Source: JBBTCX01 sp964494205 (GTDB taxonomy: Bacteria > Planctomycetota > Phycisphaerae > UBA1845). From it: 32,227 bases of DNA. The notes under the pieces were generated by a model. That model made no database searches. It saw only the letters and a program-made list of their open reading frames with translations, and was not told the origin of the DNA. The stretch spans positions 1 to 32,227 of the forward strand of contig CAZBRD010000030.1 in assembly GCA_964494205.1 (NCBI GenBank), written 5' to 3'. This document shows, piece by piece, positions 24,461 to 31,688 of the stretch (the first letter of the stretch is position 1; every line of letters starts with the position of its first letter). The translations under genes were made by a program, and so were the position numbers.

Positions 24461-24473
24461 ATAAGTCTCTTAT
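24461..24473. promoter_or_regulatory. Palindrome, possible operator of the RHH regulator
   Basis: ATAAGTCTCTTAT, arms of 5 bases around a 3-base centre, 14 bases before the RHH start and downstream of the predicted promoter. Confidence 0.4.
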
Positions 24474-24504
24474 ATTTGAAGCTATTAGAAGCCAATATGC
24501 GCTA

Positions 24505-24532
24505 ATCATATCAGCACTGGTTGTGGCAACAA
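24505..24532 (-). promoter_or_regulatory. Predicted promoter of the RHH-rep-parA-parB operon
   Basis: On the minus strand TTGTTG (24532-24527), a 16-base spacer, then TATGAT (24510-24505). Transcription would start about 50 bases before the RHH gene. A DnaA box abuts the -35 side. Confidence 0.5.
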
Positions 24533-24533
24533 G

Positions 24534-24542
24534 TGTGGATAA
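24534..24542 (-). promoter_or_regulatory. Consensus DnaA box
   Basis: TTATCCACA on the minus strand, an exact match to the DnaA consensus, immediately upstream of the operon promoter. It may help host DnaA act at this origin or regulate rep. Only one perfect box was found, so it could be chance. Confidence 0.5.
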
Positions 24543-24691
24543 CTCAAGATGTAGTAGGTGACCTGTGAATTTTGACTAAAGTTCAAACGACCGAATGGTC
24601 GAGAGTGCGTCCACTTCGTCGTTGCTTCTTCTTTTCGTATCAAGCCGAATCTGGAAGCAATTCGTCAATGAAGATTACGCGATTTGCATGG

Positions 24692-24697
24692 TAAAAT
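24692..24697 (+). promoter_or_regulatory. Extended -10 box of a leaderless gene
   Basis: TGGTAAAATGTGACTATG at 24689-24706: TAAAAT with an upstream TG, 6 bases before ATG 24704. Nearly the same arrangement occurs at 26064-26082. Confidence 0.45.
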
Positions 24698-24703
24698 GTG
24701 ACT

Positions 24704-24994
24704 ATGTCGAATATGGAAAATGAGGAGAGATTCGCGCGAGCGAGTGCATTTGAAGAACGGGTGTGGCGCGGCATCATCCGGCCAGAGGAAGGATGCTTAA
24801 CGACTGACTCCGCCCGGACAGTTCTGCGCTGGGGCTTTCCCGACGATGATCGCCAGCGCTTCCACGAACTCACCACGAGAGCCGAAAAAAGTAAGTTGAC
24901 ACCAAACGAACAATCTGAGCTTCGGGACTACCGTTGCGTGGACAGTTTCCTAGCCGTGTGGCGCGAGAAGGCCGAGCGTTCGCTAGGGCAATAG
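24704..24994 (+). CDS. Small planctomycete-type protein of unknown function
   Basis: 96 residues with the recognisable layout VWRGIIRPEEGCLTTDSA, LRWGFPDDDRQRFHEL, KLTPNEQSELRDYRCVDSFLAVW. From memory this matches a small, all-helical family widespread in planctomycete genomes, often near toxin genes; the function is not known. ATG 24704 sits 6 bases after an extended -10 box, so the mRNA is probably leaderless; GTG 24698 and ATG 24713 are alternatives. It stands alone between the rep operon and the ParDE-like module. Confidence 0.65.
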   Translation: MSNMENEERFARASAFEERVWRGIIRPEEGCLTTDSARTVLRWGFPDDDRQRFHELTTRAEKSKLTPNEQSELRDYRCVDSFLAVWREKAERSLGQ

Positions 24995-25128
24995 CCATCT
25001 GGGTGCGATAGGTTGGCGCACGTGATTTGTTCGCGAGTGGATCAGAACGAACGCTCTGAAGTTTTATCGGAGCCTAGGGCAACTTCGGTCGTCGAGGCTA
25101 TAGTTTCAAAAGAAGAAGAGTGGGCTGC

Positions 25129-25158
25129 GTGACAATTGGAAACGCGTTGTGCTATCCT
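25129..25158 (+). promoter_or_regulatory. Predicted promoter of the ParDE-like operon
   Basis: GTGACA (25129-25134), an 18-base spacer, and TATCCT (25153-25158), about 40 bases before the antitoxin start. Antitoxins of this type usually bind their own promoter. Confidence 0.45.
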
Positions 25159-25198
25159 ACGAACTGTGAAATTATCAATCGACCATCGGGAGCCAGAC

Positions 25199-25510
25199 AT
25201 GGATATTTCCCTCAAACCTGAGCTTGAGGTTTTTGTTTCCGAACGCGTACGGACGGGCGCGTATGCTGATCCTAACGAACTCGTGAACGAGGCGATTTCG
25301 CTCTTGAAGTACCAAGAGGATCATGATCCGCTGGATACCATGTCCGAAGATGAGCTCGAAGAAGTCCGCCATGAGGTGCAGCTTGGCGTTGACTCGCTGG
25401 ATCGCGGCGAGGGCATTGTGATCGAGGGCCGCGAAGGCCTTTCCGGGTATTTCGCTGGCATCAAATCGCGAGGGCGAGAGCGGCTTCAAACTAAGCAGCA
25501 AGATCAATGA
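25199..25510 (+). CDS. ParD-like antitoxin (RHH)
   Basis: 103 residues. The N-terminal 45 form a ribbon-helix-helix DNA-binding domain (MDISLKPELEVFVSERVRTG, ADPNELVNEAISLL). The rest is acidic and flexible, suited to wrapping the toxin. GGGAG 6 bases before ATG 25199 sets the start; an upstream frame from 25136 has no ribosome site. Its last 4 bases overlap the toxin start (ATGA), the normal arrangement for ParDE pairs. Confidence 0.82.
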   Translation: MDISLKPELEVFVSERVRTGAYADPNELVNEAISLLKYQEDHDPLDTMSEDELEEVRHEVQLGVDSLDRGEGIVIEGREGLSGYFAGIKSRGRERLQTKQQDQ

Positions 25511-25803
25511 CGCGATATGTCATCGCGCCAGAAGCCGAGCGCGACATCGAAGGCATCTGGGATTACATCGCCACTGACAACCCAACTGCGGCCGATCGAC
25601 TGCTCGACATCTTCCACGAAAAAATGGAGTTGGCCATCGATTTTCCGGGCATGGGTAAACCCCGTGCACGATTGGCGCCTGGCCTTCGTCGGTTGGTTGC
25701 CGGGAACTACTTGTTGTTTTACCGCCCAACCCCGGACGGACTGGAACTTGCCCGCGTGATTCACAGCGCACGCAAGATTCGGCAAGTGATGTTCAAGCAA
25801 TGA
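25507..25803 (+). CDS. ParE-like toxin
   Basis: 98 residues of the ParE/RelE superfamily: YVIAPEAERDIEGIWDYIA (4-22), a helical hairpin, then GMGKPRARLAPGLRRLVAGNYLLFYRP and IHSARKIRQVMF. ParE relatives poison DNA gyrase; the RelE branch cuts mRNA. The absence of a RelE-type catalytic cluster and the SARKIRQ end favour ParE. It forms a killing pair with the upstream antitoxin and would stabilise the plasmid. Confidence 0.85.
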   Translation: MTRYVIAPEAERDIEGIWDYIATDNPTAADRLLDIFHEKMELAIDFPGMGKPRARLAPGLRRLVAGNYLLFYRPTPDGLELARVIHSARKIRQVMFKQ

Positions 25804-25807
25804 TGAT

Positions 25808-25984
25808 ATGACCCGCCTGGAGCACCTGAAACAAATTCGAGGAAGTGCGGAGCGGCTTGAAGGGCTCGTGCGCGAAATTCTCGACACCAGTCTGGCGACA
25901 ACACTGACTGACGAAGATTGGGATGACATTCGCCTATGCGTACGGATGCGCATCGCGGCTCGATCTCCAAAGCAACAGCGTTAA
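25808..25984 (+). CDS. 58-residue third gene of the ParDE-like operon
   Basis: The ATG at 25808 is 4 bases after the toxin stop, and the frame runs 58 codons to TAA. The product begins MTRLEHLKQIRGSAERLEGL, with a helical, charged first half, an acidic TDEDWDD segment and a basic tail. No ribosome site of its own is visible, so translation would be coupled. It is too short to be kept by many gene callers. I do not recognise a family. A regulator or second antitoxin is possible. Confidence 0.5.
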   Translation: MTRLEHLKQIRGSAERLEGLVREILDTSLATTLTDEDWDDIRLCVRMRIAARSPKQQR

Positions 25985-26066
25985 CGATGCTCCGACCACT
26001 CGTAACGAGAACCAACTAAGCAACAGATTCGGAGGCCCGTCAATCCAAATCATGCTTTTTGAGTGG

Positions 26067-26072
26067 TAAAAT
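26067..26072 (+). promoter_or_regulatory. Extended -10 box of a leaderless gene
   Basis: TGGTAAAATATGGGCTATG at 26064-26082: TAAAAT with an upstream TG, 7 bases before ATG 26080. It matches the arrangement at 24689-24706. Confidence 0.45.
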
Positions 26073-26079
26073 ATGGGCT

Positions 26080-26238
26080 ATGATCGAAGTCGAAAACGAA
26101 AGTCGAATCGCTTTTGCTCTGCGGGAGGTGGAAGAATTTATGATCGCCAGTCGGTGCGAACTTGATGAGGATGGACGAGAAGGGGAGGAGGTAGACGACG
26201 AACTCGATGACGCATCCGACTCCGACACCCAACCCTAG
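26080..26238 (+). CDS. 52-residue acidic protein (candidate antitoxin)
   Basis: MIEVENESRIAFALREVEEF, then a tail with long Asp/Glu runs (DEDGREGEEVDDELDD). It begins 7 bases after an extended -10 box. Its last 32 bases overlap the HEPN-like gene in another frame, which implies joint expression. A small, acidic, unstructured partner encoded just before a putative nuclease is the usual picture of a type II antitoxin. No known antitoxin family was recognised. Confidence 0.5.
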   Translation: MIEVENESRIAFALREVEEFMIASRCELDEDGREGEEVDDELDDASDSDTQP

Positions 26239-26776
26239 AATCCCAACCGAGGCAGAAATTCTTGAATTGCTTATCTCCTATTATTTCCTGAAAGAAATCA
26301 AGGTTGAGTCGGATGTTCCCATCGAGAACCTAAAGTCGCTGAAGCTGATCAGCTTATTAACTGATGACATCATCTTGGGTCTTTGCAAGTTGGGGGATGC
26401 GGATAACCGAACAGCCAGTTTTTTCAGCCAGTTCAATAGCATCGTTCACCCCACCCGCAATGACGAACTGGGGGTGAGAATAACCCACTACGTCCAACGC
26501 ACTAAGGGCCTTCGAAGACACCAAAATTGGCGAATCGCCCACCTGTCGTCTGAGGACCGAGGCAAGCCGACGCCCCTCATCGAGCTCTTCGATTTGGTGC
26601 GTGAAGCCGTCGAGATCTGGGATGTGATGTCAGGCGATGTGAAGGAGTATCGCCTGCTTGAAATCGATTTGCGAGAAGCTGTTCTTAGATATGCGCCTTC
26701 GTCGCGTTTTCTCCCCACCATCATTCCATCCGGTTTCGTTTCCACCGATGACCGCGAGGAGAACGTAAAAACATAG
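26207..26776 (+). CDS. Putative HEPN (AbiU2-like) protein, possible RNase toxin
   Basis: 189 residues, predominantly helical. The segment GLRRHQNWRIAHLSSEDR (101-118) resembles the R...H catalytic motif of HEPN nucleases, in particular the LRNKRIAHLS-like block of AbiU2 proteins; R103/R104, R109 and H112 would be the key residues. HEPN domains of this kind cut RNA in toxin-antitoxin and abortive-infection systems. ATG 26207 lies inside the acidic 52-residue gene, 15 bases after GGAGGAGG, a long gap. A terminator follows. The assignment rests on one motif. Confidence 0.5.
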   Translation: MTHPTPTPNPRIPTEAEILELLISYYFLKEIKVESDVPIENLKSLKLISLLTDDIILGLCKLGDADNRTASFFSQFNSIVHPTRNDELGVRITHYVQRTKGLRRHQNWRIAHLSSEDRGKPTPLIELFDLVREAVEIWDVMSGDVKEYRLLEIDLREAVLRYAPSSRFLPTIIPSGFVSTDDREENVKT

Positions 26777-26779
26777 CAA

Positions 26780-26810
26780 AGTAAGTGAGGACACCTCCTT
26801 ACTAATTTTT
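26780..26810 (+). terminator. Intrinsic terminator after the HEPN-like gene
   Basis: AGTAAGTGAGG (26780-26790) pairs with CCTCCTTACT (26794-26803) with one bulged base and a 3-base loop, followed by AATTTTT. Confidence 0.8.
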
Positions 26811-26952
26811 CATACTTGAGTGGATCAATCTCACGGTCGATGCACAGAAATCTTACGTGCTAATACGAATGCTGTTGCCTCGGTGAATCAGGTCGGGCTG
26901 AGGCGTTAATCAATAGGAAGCATAGCCAATGCGTAGCCTGCAGCGCGGCGGC

Positions 26953-26992
26953 AGTGACCCGCCCCTCGAAAGTGCCTCAGGGGCGGGTCACT
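26953..26992 (+). terminator. Strong 14-bp hairpin just before a small gene
   Basis: AGTGACCCGCCCCT (26953-26966) and AGGGGCGGGTCACT (26979-26992) are exact inverses with a 12-base loop. Only TTCC follows. It ends about 18 bases before the ribosome site of the next gene, so it may be an attenuator or a terminator shielding that gene from upstream transcription. Confidence 0.55.
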
Positions 26993-27023
26993 TTCCTTGG
27001 CTGATGTGCCAGAGGGGTCTCTG

Positions 27024-27302
27024 ATGCACTTCTACGACCAGAACATGTGGCGCGCCCGGGGCTGGGGCCTCGATGCTGCTGGCAAAGTAATCGCGGTGGT
27101 GTGCAGGCGGGGTTCGCTGGAACAAACCGTCCCAGTGGATGCTTTCCTCGGCGACAAGATTCGATACGAGTTGCTGCATGGCGTCGAAGTGGACGTCGTC
27201 ATCGAGAGAGATCGCTTCACTTGTGCCCGAGTGAAGAAGCTTCGGGAGCTCGAGCCGGAGCCACCGAGCCTTTTCGAACGACTTCGAGAAATGTTTCAAT
27301 AA
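27024..27302 (+). CDS. Small cold-shock-size protein, unknown function
   Basis: 92 residues, starting MHFYDQNMWRARGWGLDAAG. It seems mainly beta (VIAVVCRRG, VDVVIERDRF), then a basic-acidic helical tail. GAGGGG 6 bases before ATG 27024 supports this start over an in-frame TTG at 26997. The size and the beta pattern recall an OB-fold, but no RNP motif is visible, so this is not claimed. A strong hairpin precedes it. 27303-27538 holds nothing I can support. Confidence 0.6.
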   Translation: MHFYDQNMWRARGWGLDAAGKVIAVVCRRGSLEQTVPVDAFLGDKIRYELLHGVEVDVVIERDRFTCARVKKLRELEPEPPSLFERLREMFQ

Positions 27303-27538
27303 ACCGGTTCACCGTACACTTCCGATCACACCTCTTTTTTTTCTCTTGCCATTAGCGACGTTCCCGGGCAATAAGCTTCGCGCACGGTGCGTGCCATCGC
27401 GATGTCACTTTCCGTGCAAACGCGAAGGAGGGAATGAAGGGTCTTGCTCACGTCGCCGGCGTTTTCCCCGGCGGGTTTCGTTGTCCATCGACTGCTGCGG
27501 ATGGACGAACAGAAACCCTTTTCAACGGAGAAACGATC

Positions 27539-27763
27539 ATGGCGGCAAAGAAGAAACAATCGGTTCGGAACGATCGGCTGGGCAGTGATGCTGGCGAGCG
27601 GGTTAAAGAGAAAAAAAGCCCAAAGGTGGCGTTCTATCACCTCTGCAATTGCTGTGGGGCGAAGTGGTTTTCGATTCATTATTCTTTTCAATGCCTACGC
27701 TGCGGCTATGATCAACTTTACAGAACCGTAGAACGCGTGCCCTGGCACGACGATAGTACTTAG
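27539..27763 (+). CDS. Small zinc-ribbon protein
   Basis: 74 residues: a basic, flexible N-terminus (MAAKKKQSVRNDRLG) and one zinc ribbon with CNCC and CLRC pairs about 15 residues apart. GGAG 8 bases before ATG 27539 sets the start; an in-frame extension to 27434 gives an unlikely N-terminus. Probably binds nucleic acid or protein. It is followed after 25 bases by the membrane protein gene on the same strand. Confidence 0.65.
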   Translation: MAAKKKQSVRNDRLGSDAGERVKEKKSPKVAFYHLCNCCGAKWFSIHYSFQCLRCGYDQLYRTVERVPWHDDST

Positions 27764-27788
27764 TTTATTGTGATTCGGACTCAAGCAG

Positions 27789-28499
27789 ATGCGGCTGTTT
27801 GGCTTAGATTCTCATTCGAGGTGGACACGTCTTGCCCCTGTCTTATTTGTGAGCTTCCCAGTCGGGCTAGTCATTATTTCATGGTATCCGTTTGAACCTG
27901 AAAAATGGGGTGTATTTCTGTCAGTTGCTACGGCGGCAGGCGTTGCAGTATTTCTGACGCAGTTGGGTCACGATCAAGGGGAGACGAAAGAAAAAGAATT
28001 AATTAGACGGTGGGGAGATAGGCCCACAACCACTTGTTTGAGCCATCATTCCTCGCCACTTAATGCGCTTACCATCAAGAGGTATCACGCAAAACTGCGT
28101 CGGTTACGCCGCGACCTAAAGATTCCGTCGGCAGAAGAAGAAACGGGGAATCCTCAGGGCGCGAGGCAAATCTACGAGAGCGCCACCGACTTCTTATTGG
28201 AAAGAACCCGCGATGAAAGGAGTTTTCCTCTACTGGCAGCAGAGAGACTTAACTACGGTTTTCGACGAAATCTGTGGGCGATGAAACCGGCAGGACTCTC
28301 GATTGCTGCAATTTCCGCAATCTTATGTTTCATAAGAGTCGCCTACCAATGGGAGGAACCTGACGCCGTCGCAATGTTATCGGCTTTCGTATGTTTAGTG
28401 CTTGTTATTCTTTGGGCCATCCGCATTACTCCGTCTTGGGTGCGAATTGCCGCAAATGCATTTGCCCGCCGGCTTGTTGCGACACTCGATGTGCTCTAG
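27789..28499 (+). CDS. Four-helix membrane protein, possible defence effector
   Basis: 236 residues. Helices at about 14-33, 40-58, 166-184 and 193-212 flank a cytoplasmic region of about 105 residues with conserved-looking blocks RWGDRPTTTCLSHH, RYHAKLRRLRRDL and LNYGFRRNLWAMKP. I recall similar proteins in genomic islands, and the 2TM-domain-2TM plan resembles 4TM effectors associated with nucleotide-signalling defence. That link is inference. No ribosome site is evident. It converges on the PHP gene with a 13-base gap. Confidence 0.6.
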   Translation: MRLFGLDSHSRWTRLAPVLFVSFPVGLVIISWYPFEPEKWGVFLSVATAAGVAVFLTQLGHDQGETKEKELIRRWGDRPTTTCLSHHSSPLNALTIKRYHAKLRRLRRDLKIPSAEEETGNPQGARQIYESATDFLLERTRDERSFPLLAAERLNYGFRRNLWAMKPAGLSIAAISAILCFIRVAYQWEEPDAVAMLSAFVCLVLVILWAIRITPSWVRIAANAFARRLVATLDVL

Positions 28500-28512
28500 G
28501 GGTCAAAGTAAT

Positions 28513-29376
28513 CTAAGCGATCAAGCGAGGCTGGTGGATTGAGATTGCATTCGCCAGGGCGTTCTTTAGTCGATTGGACTCGACTCCATAGTCTCCAAGC
28601 GCAACTCGGGGAAGTCGAGCGTCCCCATGAAAGTCGCTCCCACCAGTGATCAAGAGCTTATGTTGTCGGGCAACCTGAACAAGCTCATGTTCAATTTCGC
28701 GGGGATGAGAGGGGTGAAAAACTTCGATTCCATCAAGGCCATTCGAGCAAAACTGTCCTAACATTTCATCGAAGAAGTCACGTTGGCCTCGCTTCAATAG
28801 CTTTCCTGGGTGAGCCCAAACCGCTATACCACCAGCCCGATGAATAGTGTGGATCGCCTCGGTTGCTCGTAGGAACCAGTCCTCTTTTTCCTCTACGAAT
28901 GCAATTTGCAGTGCCTCAGCCATTTCGAGGTTGCGAAGCCGACATATCTCTTGAGCAACGGTGTTGCGACTCAAATACAGTTCATGCGTTTCCGCGAACA
29001 ACGCATCGTAATCGATTGCTATGCCTAAACCGTTGCATTTCTTGACAAGCCGTCGACCGCGTTCTCGGTAGCCATCGATAGTTTGCCGTAGAGCGGTATT
29101 GATTACTCGGCTATCAAACCACGCCGAATAGCCGAGCATGTGAATGCTATAAGTCTTGCCCCCTTGGAGGTCGAATTCGCAAGAAATTTCAATGCCTTCA
29201 ACAAAGCGGAGCCCCCGTTGCTGCGCGCACAGGTCAACACGCTCTCGATCTGGTAGCAAACGATTGTGGTCAGTAATCGAAAAGCCACTTATTCCTGACA
29301 GGGCCGCCCTTTCAAGGATTTCGTCGGGGCTGTCCGTTCCATCTGAATAAAAAGTATGCGTGTGCAGATCCCACAT
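28513..29376 (-). CDS. PHP-domain phosphoesterase
   Basis: 287 residues with a full PHP metal site: HTH at 5-7, D12, TDH at 35-37, E63, H79, AHPGKL with H189, and DFH at 248-250. The overall layout is like the RNase AM/YciV (TrpH) group, which acts on nucleoside 3',5'-bisphosphates and short RNA ends. It is a soluble hydrolase needing three metal ions. The ATG at 29376 has no strong ribosome site. The nucleotidyltransferase gene lies 101 bases upstream on the same strand, so the pair may form a transcription unit. Confidence 0.85.
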   Translation of the reverse strand: MWDLHTHTFYSDGTDSPDEILERAALSGISGFSITDHNRLLPDRERVDLCAQQRGLRFVEGIEISCEFDLQGGKTYSIHMLGYSAWFDSRVINTALRQTIDGYRERGRRLVKKCNGLGIAIDYDALFAETHELYLSRNTVAQEICRLRNLEMAEALQIAFVEEKEDWFLRATEAIHTIHRAGGIAVWAHPGKLLKRGQRDFFDEMLGQFCSNGLDGIEVFHPSHPREIEHELVQVARQHKLLITGGSDFHGDARLPRVALGDYGVESNRLKNALANAISIHQPRLIA

Positions 29377-29477
29377 GTTAGATCATCATCCGTTACCCAA
29401 CGTCGTTTTTCCTTCAAGCATCGTCGGATATCTTAAGTATACCACCGTAGGGTTTCGCGGGTTGCGAGTACCGATAA

Positions 29478-30278
29478 TTAGCGGCTTCGAGGAGACGAAA
29501 GGGTAGATGTGAACCGAAAAAGCGCTTTGACATCGTGCTCTAAGATGGTTGCCACCAAACTTTCATACCAATTCAAAAGCGTGAGAACGCGAGAAAAGGG
29601 GAGCGTTCCATCCTTCTTTAGCCGTTCGGCACACGTAGAAAAATATCGGATTACCGGCTCGGAGCAAAGTCCCAAGAGTTCATCAAGACGCGCGAATGCT
29701 TGCGCAATATTTGCCGGATCGATGTCGAACCGCCGATTCTCGTGTTCCGCAAAATACGTCAATGCATTGCCTGGGCCGTGGAGCAGTTTTGCAATGAAAA
29801 TCCGCATTTTTTCTTCGTTACTATTCGCCTGAATGACTTCGCGACGGGTGATCGTTCGTGTCTCATGCAGCACGAATGCAGCAAATGCCGCCCTAGCAGA
29901 GAGATTTCGATCCAACTCACGGAAACGACGGACAGGAAAACGGCCTTTGATGTCAAAACCGCATGCGAGCGATGGATAATGTTTGGGCCACCAAAGCGGG
30001 GAAGAGCCATCATGGATCTCGTCGTCCGTATGCGGAACAAGATCGATGTCTGTTTTGGTTAGAGCTACACATTTACTCCGCAATGATCGAAGCCGTCGGT
30101 AAACATCAGGATCGACCACGCCCTTACGAGATGGAATGAGAACGGCAATGTCAACATCGAGGCTATCCGCTTTATAAAGAGACGAGCCGTAGGCACGGGC
30201 CGATTTGATTATCGGCTCTCGCCGTAGGAGTTTTTTAACTGCACGCAGGGCGCGCCCATTGGGAGTGTGCACCGCCAT
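29478..30278 (-). CDS. Nucleotidyltransferase-fold protein
   Basis: 266 residues. The Pol-beta fold signature GSSLYKADSLDVDIAVLI lies at 31-48 (GS then D41, D43), with the third carboxylate in KTDIDL (D77/D79). A C-terminal helical region of about 150 residues follows. It would transfer a nucleotide to RNA, protein or a small molecule, or make a second messenger; the GSxxxGT form of CD-NTases is not matched. GGAG 8 bases before ATG 30278 decides the start over a TTG at 30308. It precedes the PHP gene on the same strand. Confidence 0.75.
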   Translation of the reverse strand: MAVHTPNGRALRAVKKLLRREPIIKSARAYGSSLYKADSLDVDIAVLIPSRKGVVDPDVYRRLRSLRSKCVALTKTDIDLVPHTDDEIHDGSSPLWWPKHYPSLACGFDIKGRFPVRRFRELDRNLSARAAFAAFVLHETRTITRREVIQANSNEEKMRIFIAKLLHGPGNALTYFAEHENRRFDIDPANIAQAFARLDELLGLCSEPVIRYFSTCAERLKKDGTLPFSRVLTLLNWYESLVATILEHDVKALFRFTSTLSSPRSR

Positions 30279-30437
30279 TCCAAATGCTCCGCTGAATGCC
30301 CCGACCAATTGCGAAAGTATGGTCAGTGAGCCAAAAACGCAAGATTCTCAGTTGCGGCAAGGCGGTCAGTTTTCTATATTCGACGGCCAAGTAGTAGCAC
30401 ACTAGCATTTTTGGCAGGCACTTTCAGGAGCTTTGGA

Positions 30438-30581
30438 ATGACTGTGAGAAAGGGCGGTTGCCCAGGACGAACTGACGGTGGACCGTGTGTTTATAAGGAA
30501 GTAAACAAGGGAACGAAGAGTTGTAAACATTGTGGAAAGACTATTAAAACGGGGGCAACTGAACCAGCCTCGCTAGGTTGA
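30438..30581 (+). CDS. 47-residue zinc-ribbon micro-protein
   Basis: Starts at ATG 30438 with a perfect AGGAG (30426-30430) 7 bases upstream. Contains cysteine pairs C8/C17 and C29/C32 (CKHC), a minimal zinc ribbon, in a basic Gly/Lys-rich context. It ends 1 base before the stop of the recombinase on the other strand. The good ribosome site and the four ordered cysteines make it likely real although it is below usual length limits. Confidence 0.6.
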   Translation: MTVRKGGCPGRTDGGPCVYKEVNKGTKSCKHCGKTIKTGATEPASLG

Positions 30582-30582
30582 C

Positions 30583-31680
30583 CTAGTACGCCACCCGAAA
30601 AGTCGGGCTATCCTCCGGTCGCATCTTTCGACGGTCGTACAGCCGCGTGGTACTGATGTTGGCATGTCCAAGCCACTCCTGAACTTTCGCAATATCAGCC
30701 TCGTGATCGAGGGCGTTGGTCGCGGCCGTCGCGCGTAGGGCGTGGACGCAGAAGCCGGGGACGTTCAGCCCGATCTCGGCGGCATAGCCTTGCACGCACT
30801 TGTAAACCGAATCCGGCGTGAGCGGTTTGTTGAGATTGTTCGTGATGTTGTTCTTCACCGGGCGAAAGAGCGCCCCGTCCATCTCTTCGCGATGTCCAAC
30901 GGCTTCGAGATAGTCATTAATGCGATCGAGCGTGCCCGGGTGGGTGGGGACGTAACGCAACTTGCCGCCCTTGCCGTGGATGCGCAGGTGCGGCACGCCG
31001 CGCCTGGCGTTCAAGTCCTTCACTTTCAGTTTGCAAAGTTCTTCGCAGCGCAGTCCGTGGAATAAGAACGTGGAGAGAATCGCGCGATCGCGTTTGCCCT
31101 TCACCGTGTCCGGTGGGGGAGCGTCCAACAGGGCGCGGGCCTGGCCGTCGCCGATCGCTGGCGTCTTGCCTTCGTTGGCCTCGGCAGTCGGGCGCTTCAC
31201 GCCTTTGACCGGGTTGTGCGTGATGGCGTTCGAATCACAAAGATGATCGAAGAGCGCACTCAACGCCGAAAGCTTTCGTCGGATGGTCGCCGGCGAGAGC
31301 TCGCGGCGTTCCAGCGACTTCCGCCAGGCGATGACGTGCGACCGGGTCACGATCCGAAACTCTTCGGGCAATCGAATCCCGACGAAGGCCATGAAGTCCT
31401 TGATGTCGTTCTGATAGGCACGACGGGTTTGCTTGTTGTTGATGTTGGCGAACCATTCGGCCTCGGCCGGCACGGTGGCAAGACCTTGAAACTCTGCGGC
31501 GGTCAGCACGCGGTCGGTGCGGTAAACGATGCCGCGCTCCGCCGCGACCGGCAAATTGGTCTCAACCCTGGAAGCGTCGGCCTTGACGATCGCGTCCTTT
31601 TCCGGTTTCGACTTTTCGGTTCGCTTGCCCTTTTGTTTGGATCGTTGTGTTTTCCGTGGTCGTTTGGGGTCGGATTTCAT
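30583..31680 (-). CDS. Tyrosine recombinase (Xer/Cre-like)
   Basis: 365 residues. A very basic N-terminal tail (1-30) is followed by a core-binding SAM-like domain (about 75-160) and the catalytic domain, with all active residues: R211 (GLRCEEL), K237/K240 on the beta-hairpin, H313-x-x-R316 (HALR), H339 (GHANIS) and Y348. Expected role is resolving plasmid multimers or integrating the circle. The ATG at 31680 has AGGA very close. Directly upstream is a 34-bp inverted-repeat site (31689-31722) that is its likely substrate. Confidence 0.92.
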   Translation of the reverse strand: MKSDPKRPRKTQRSKQKGKRTEKSKPEKDAIVKADASRVETNLPVAAERGIVYRTDRVLTAAEFQGLATVPAEAEWFANINNKQTRRAYQNDIKDFMAFVGIRLPEEFRIVTRSHVIAWRKSLERRELSPATIRRKLSALSALFDHLCDSNAITHNPVKGVKRPTAEANEGKTPAIGDGQARALLDAPPPDTVKGKRDRAILSTFLFHGLRCEELCKLKVKDLNARRGVPHLRIHGKGGKLRYVPTHPGTLDRINDYLEAVGHREEMDGALFRPVKNNITNNLNKPLTPDSVYKCVQGYAAEIGLNVPGFCVHALRATAATNALDHEADIAKVQEWLGHANISTTRLYDRRKMRPEDSPTFRVAY

Positions 31681-31688
31681 GTCCTAAG

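Noticed and set aside
29478..30278. CBASS CD-NTase
   Set aside because: The active site begins GSSLYK and lacks the GSxxxGT form, so only a general nucleotidyltransferase fold is claimed.
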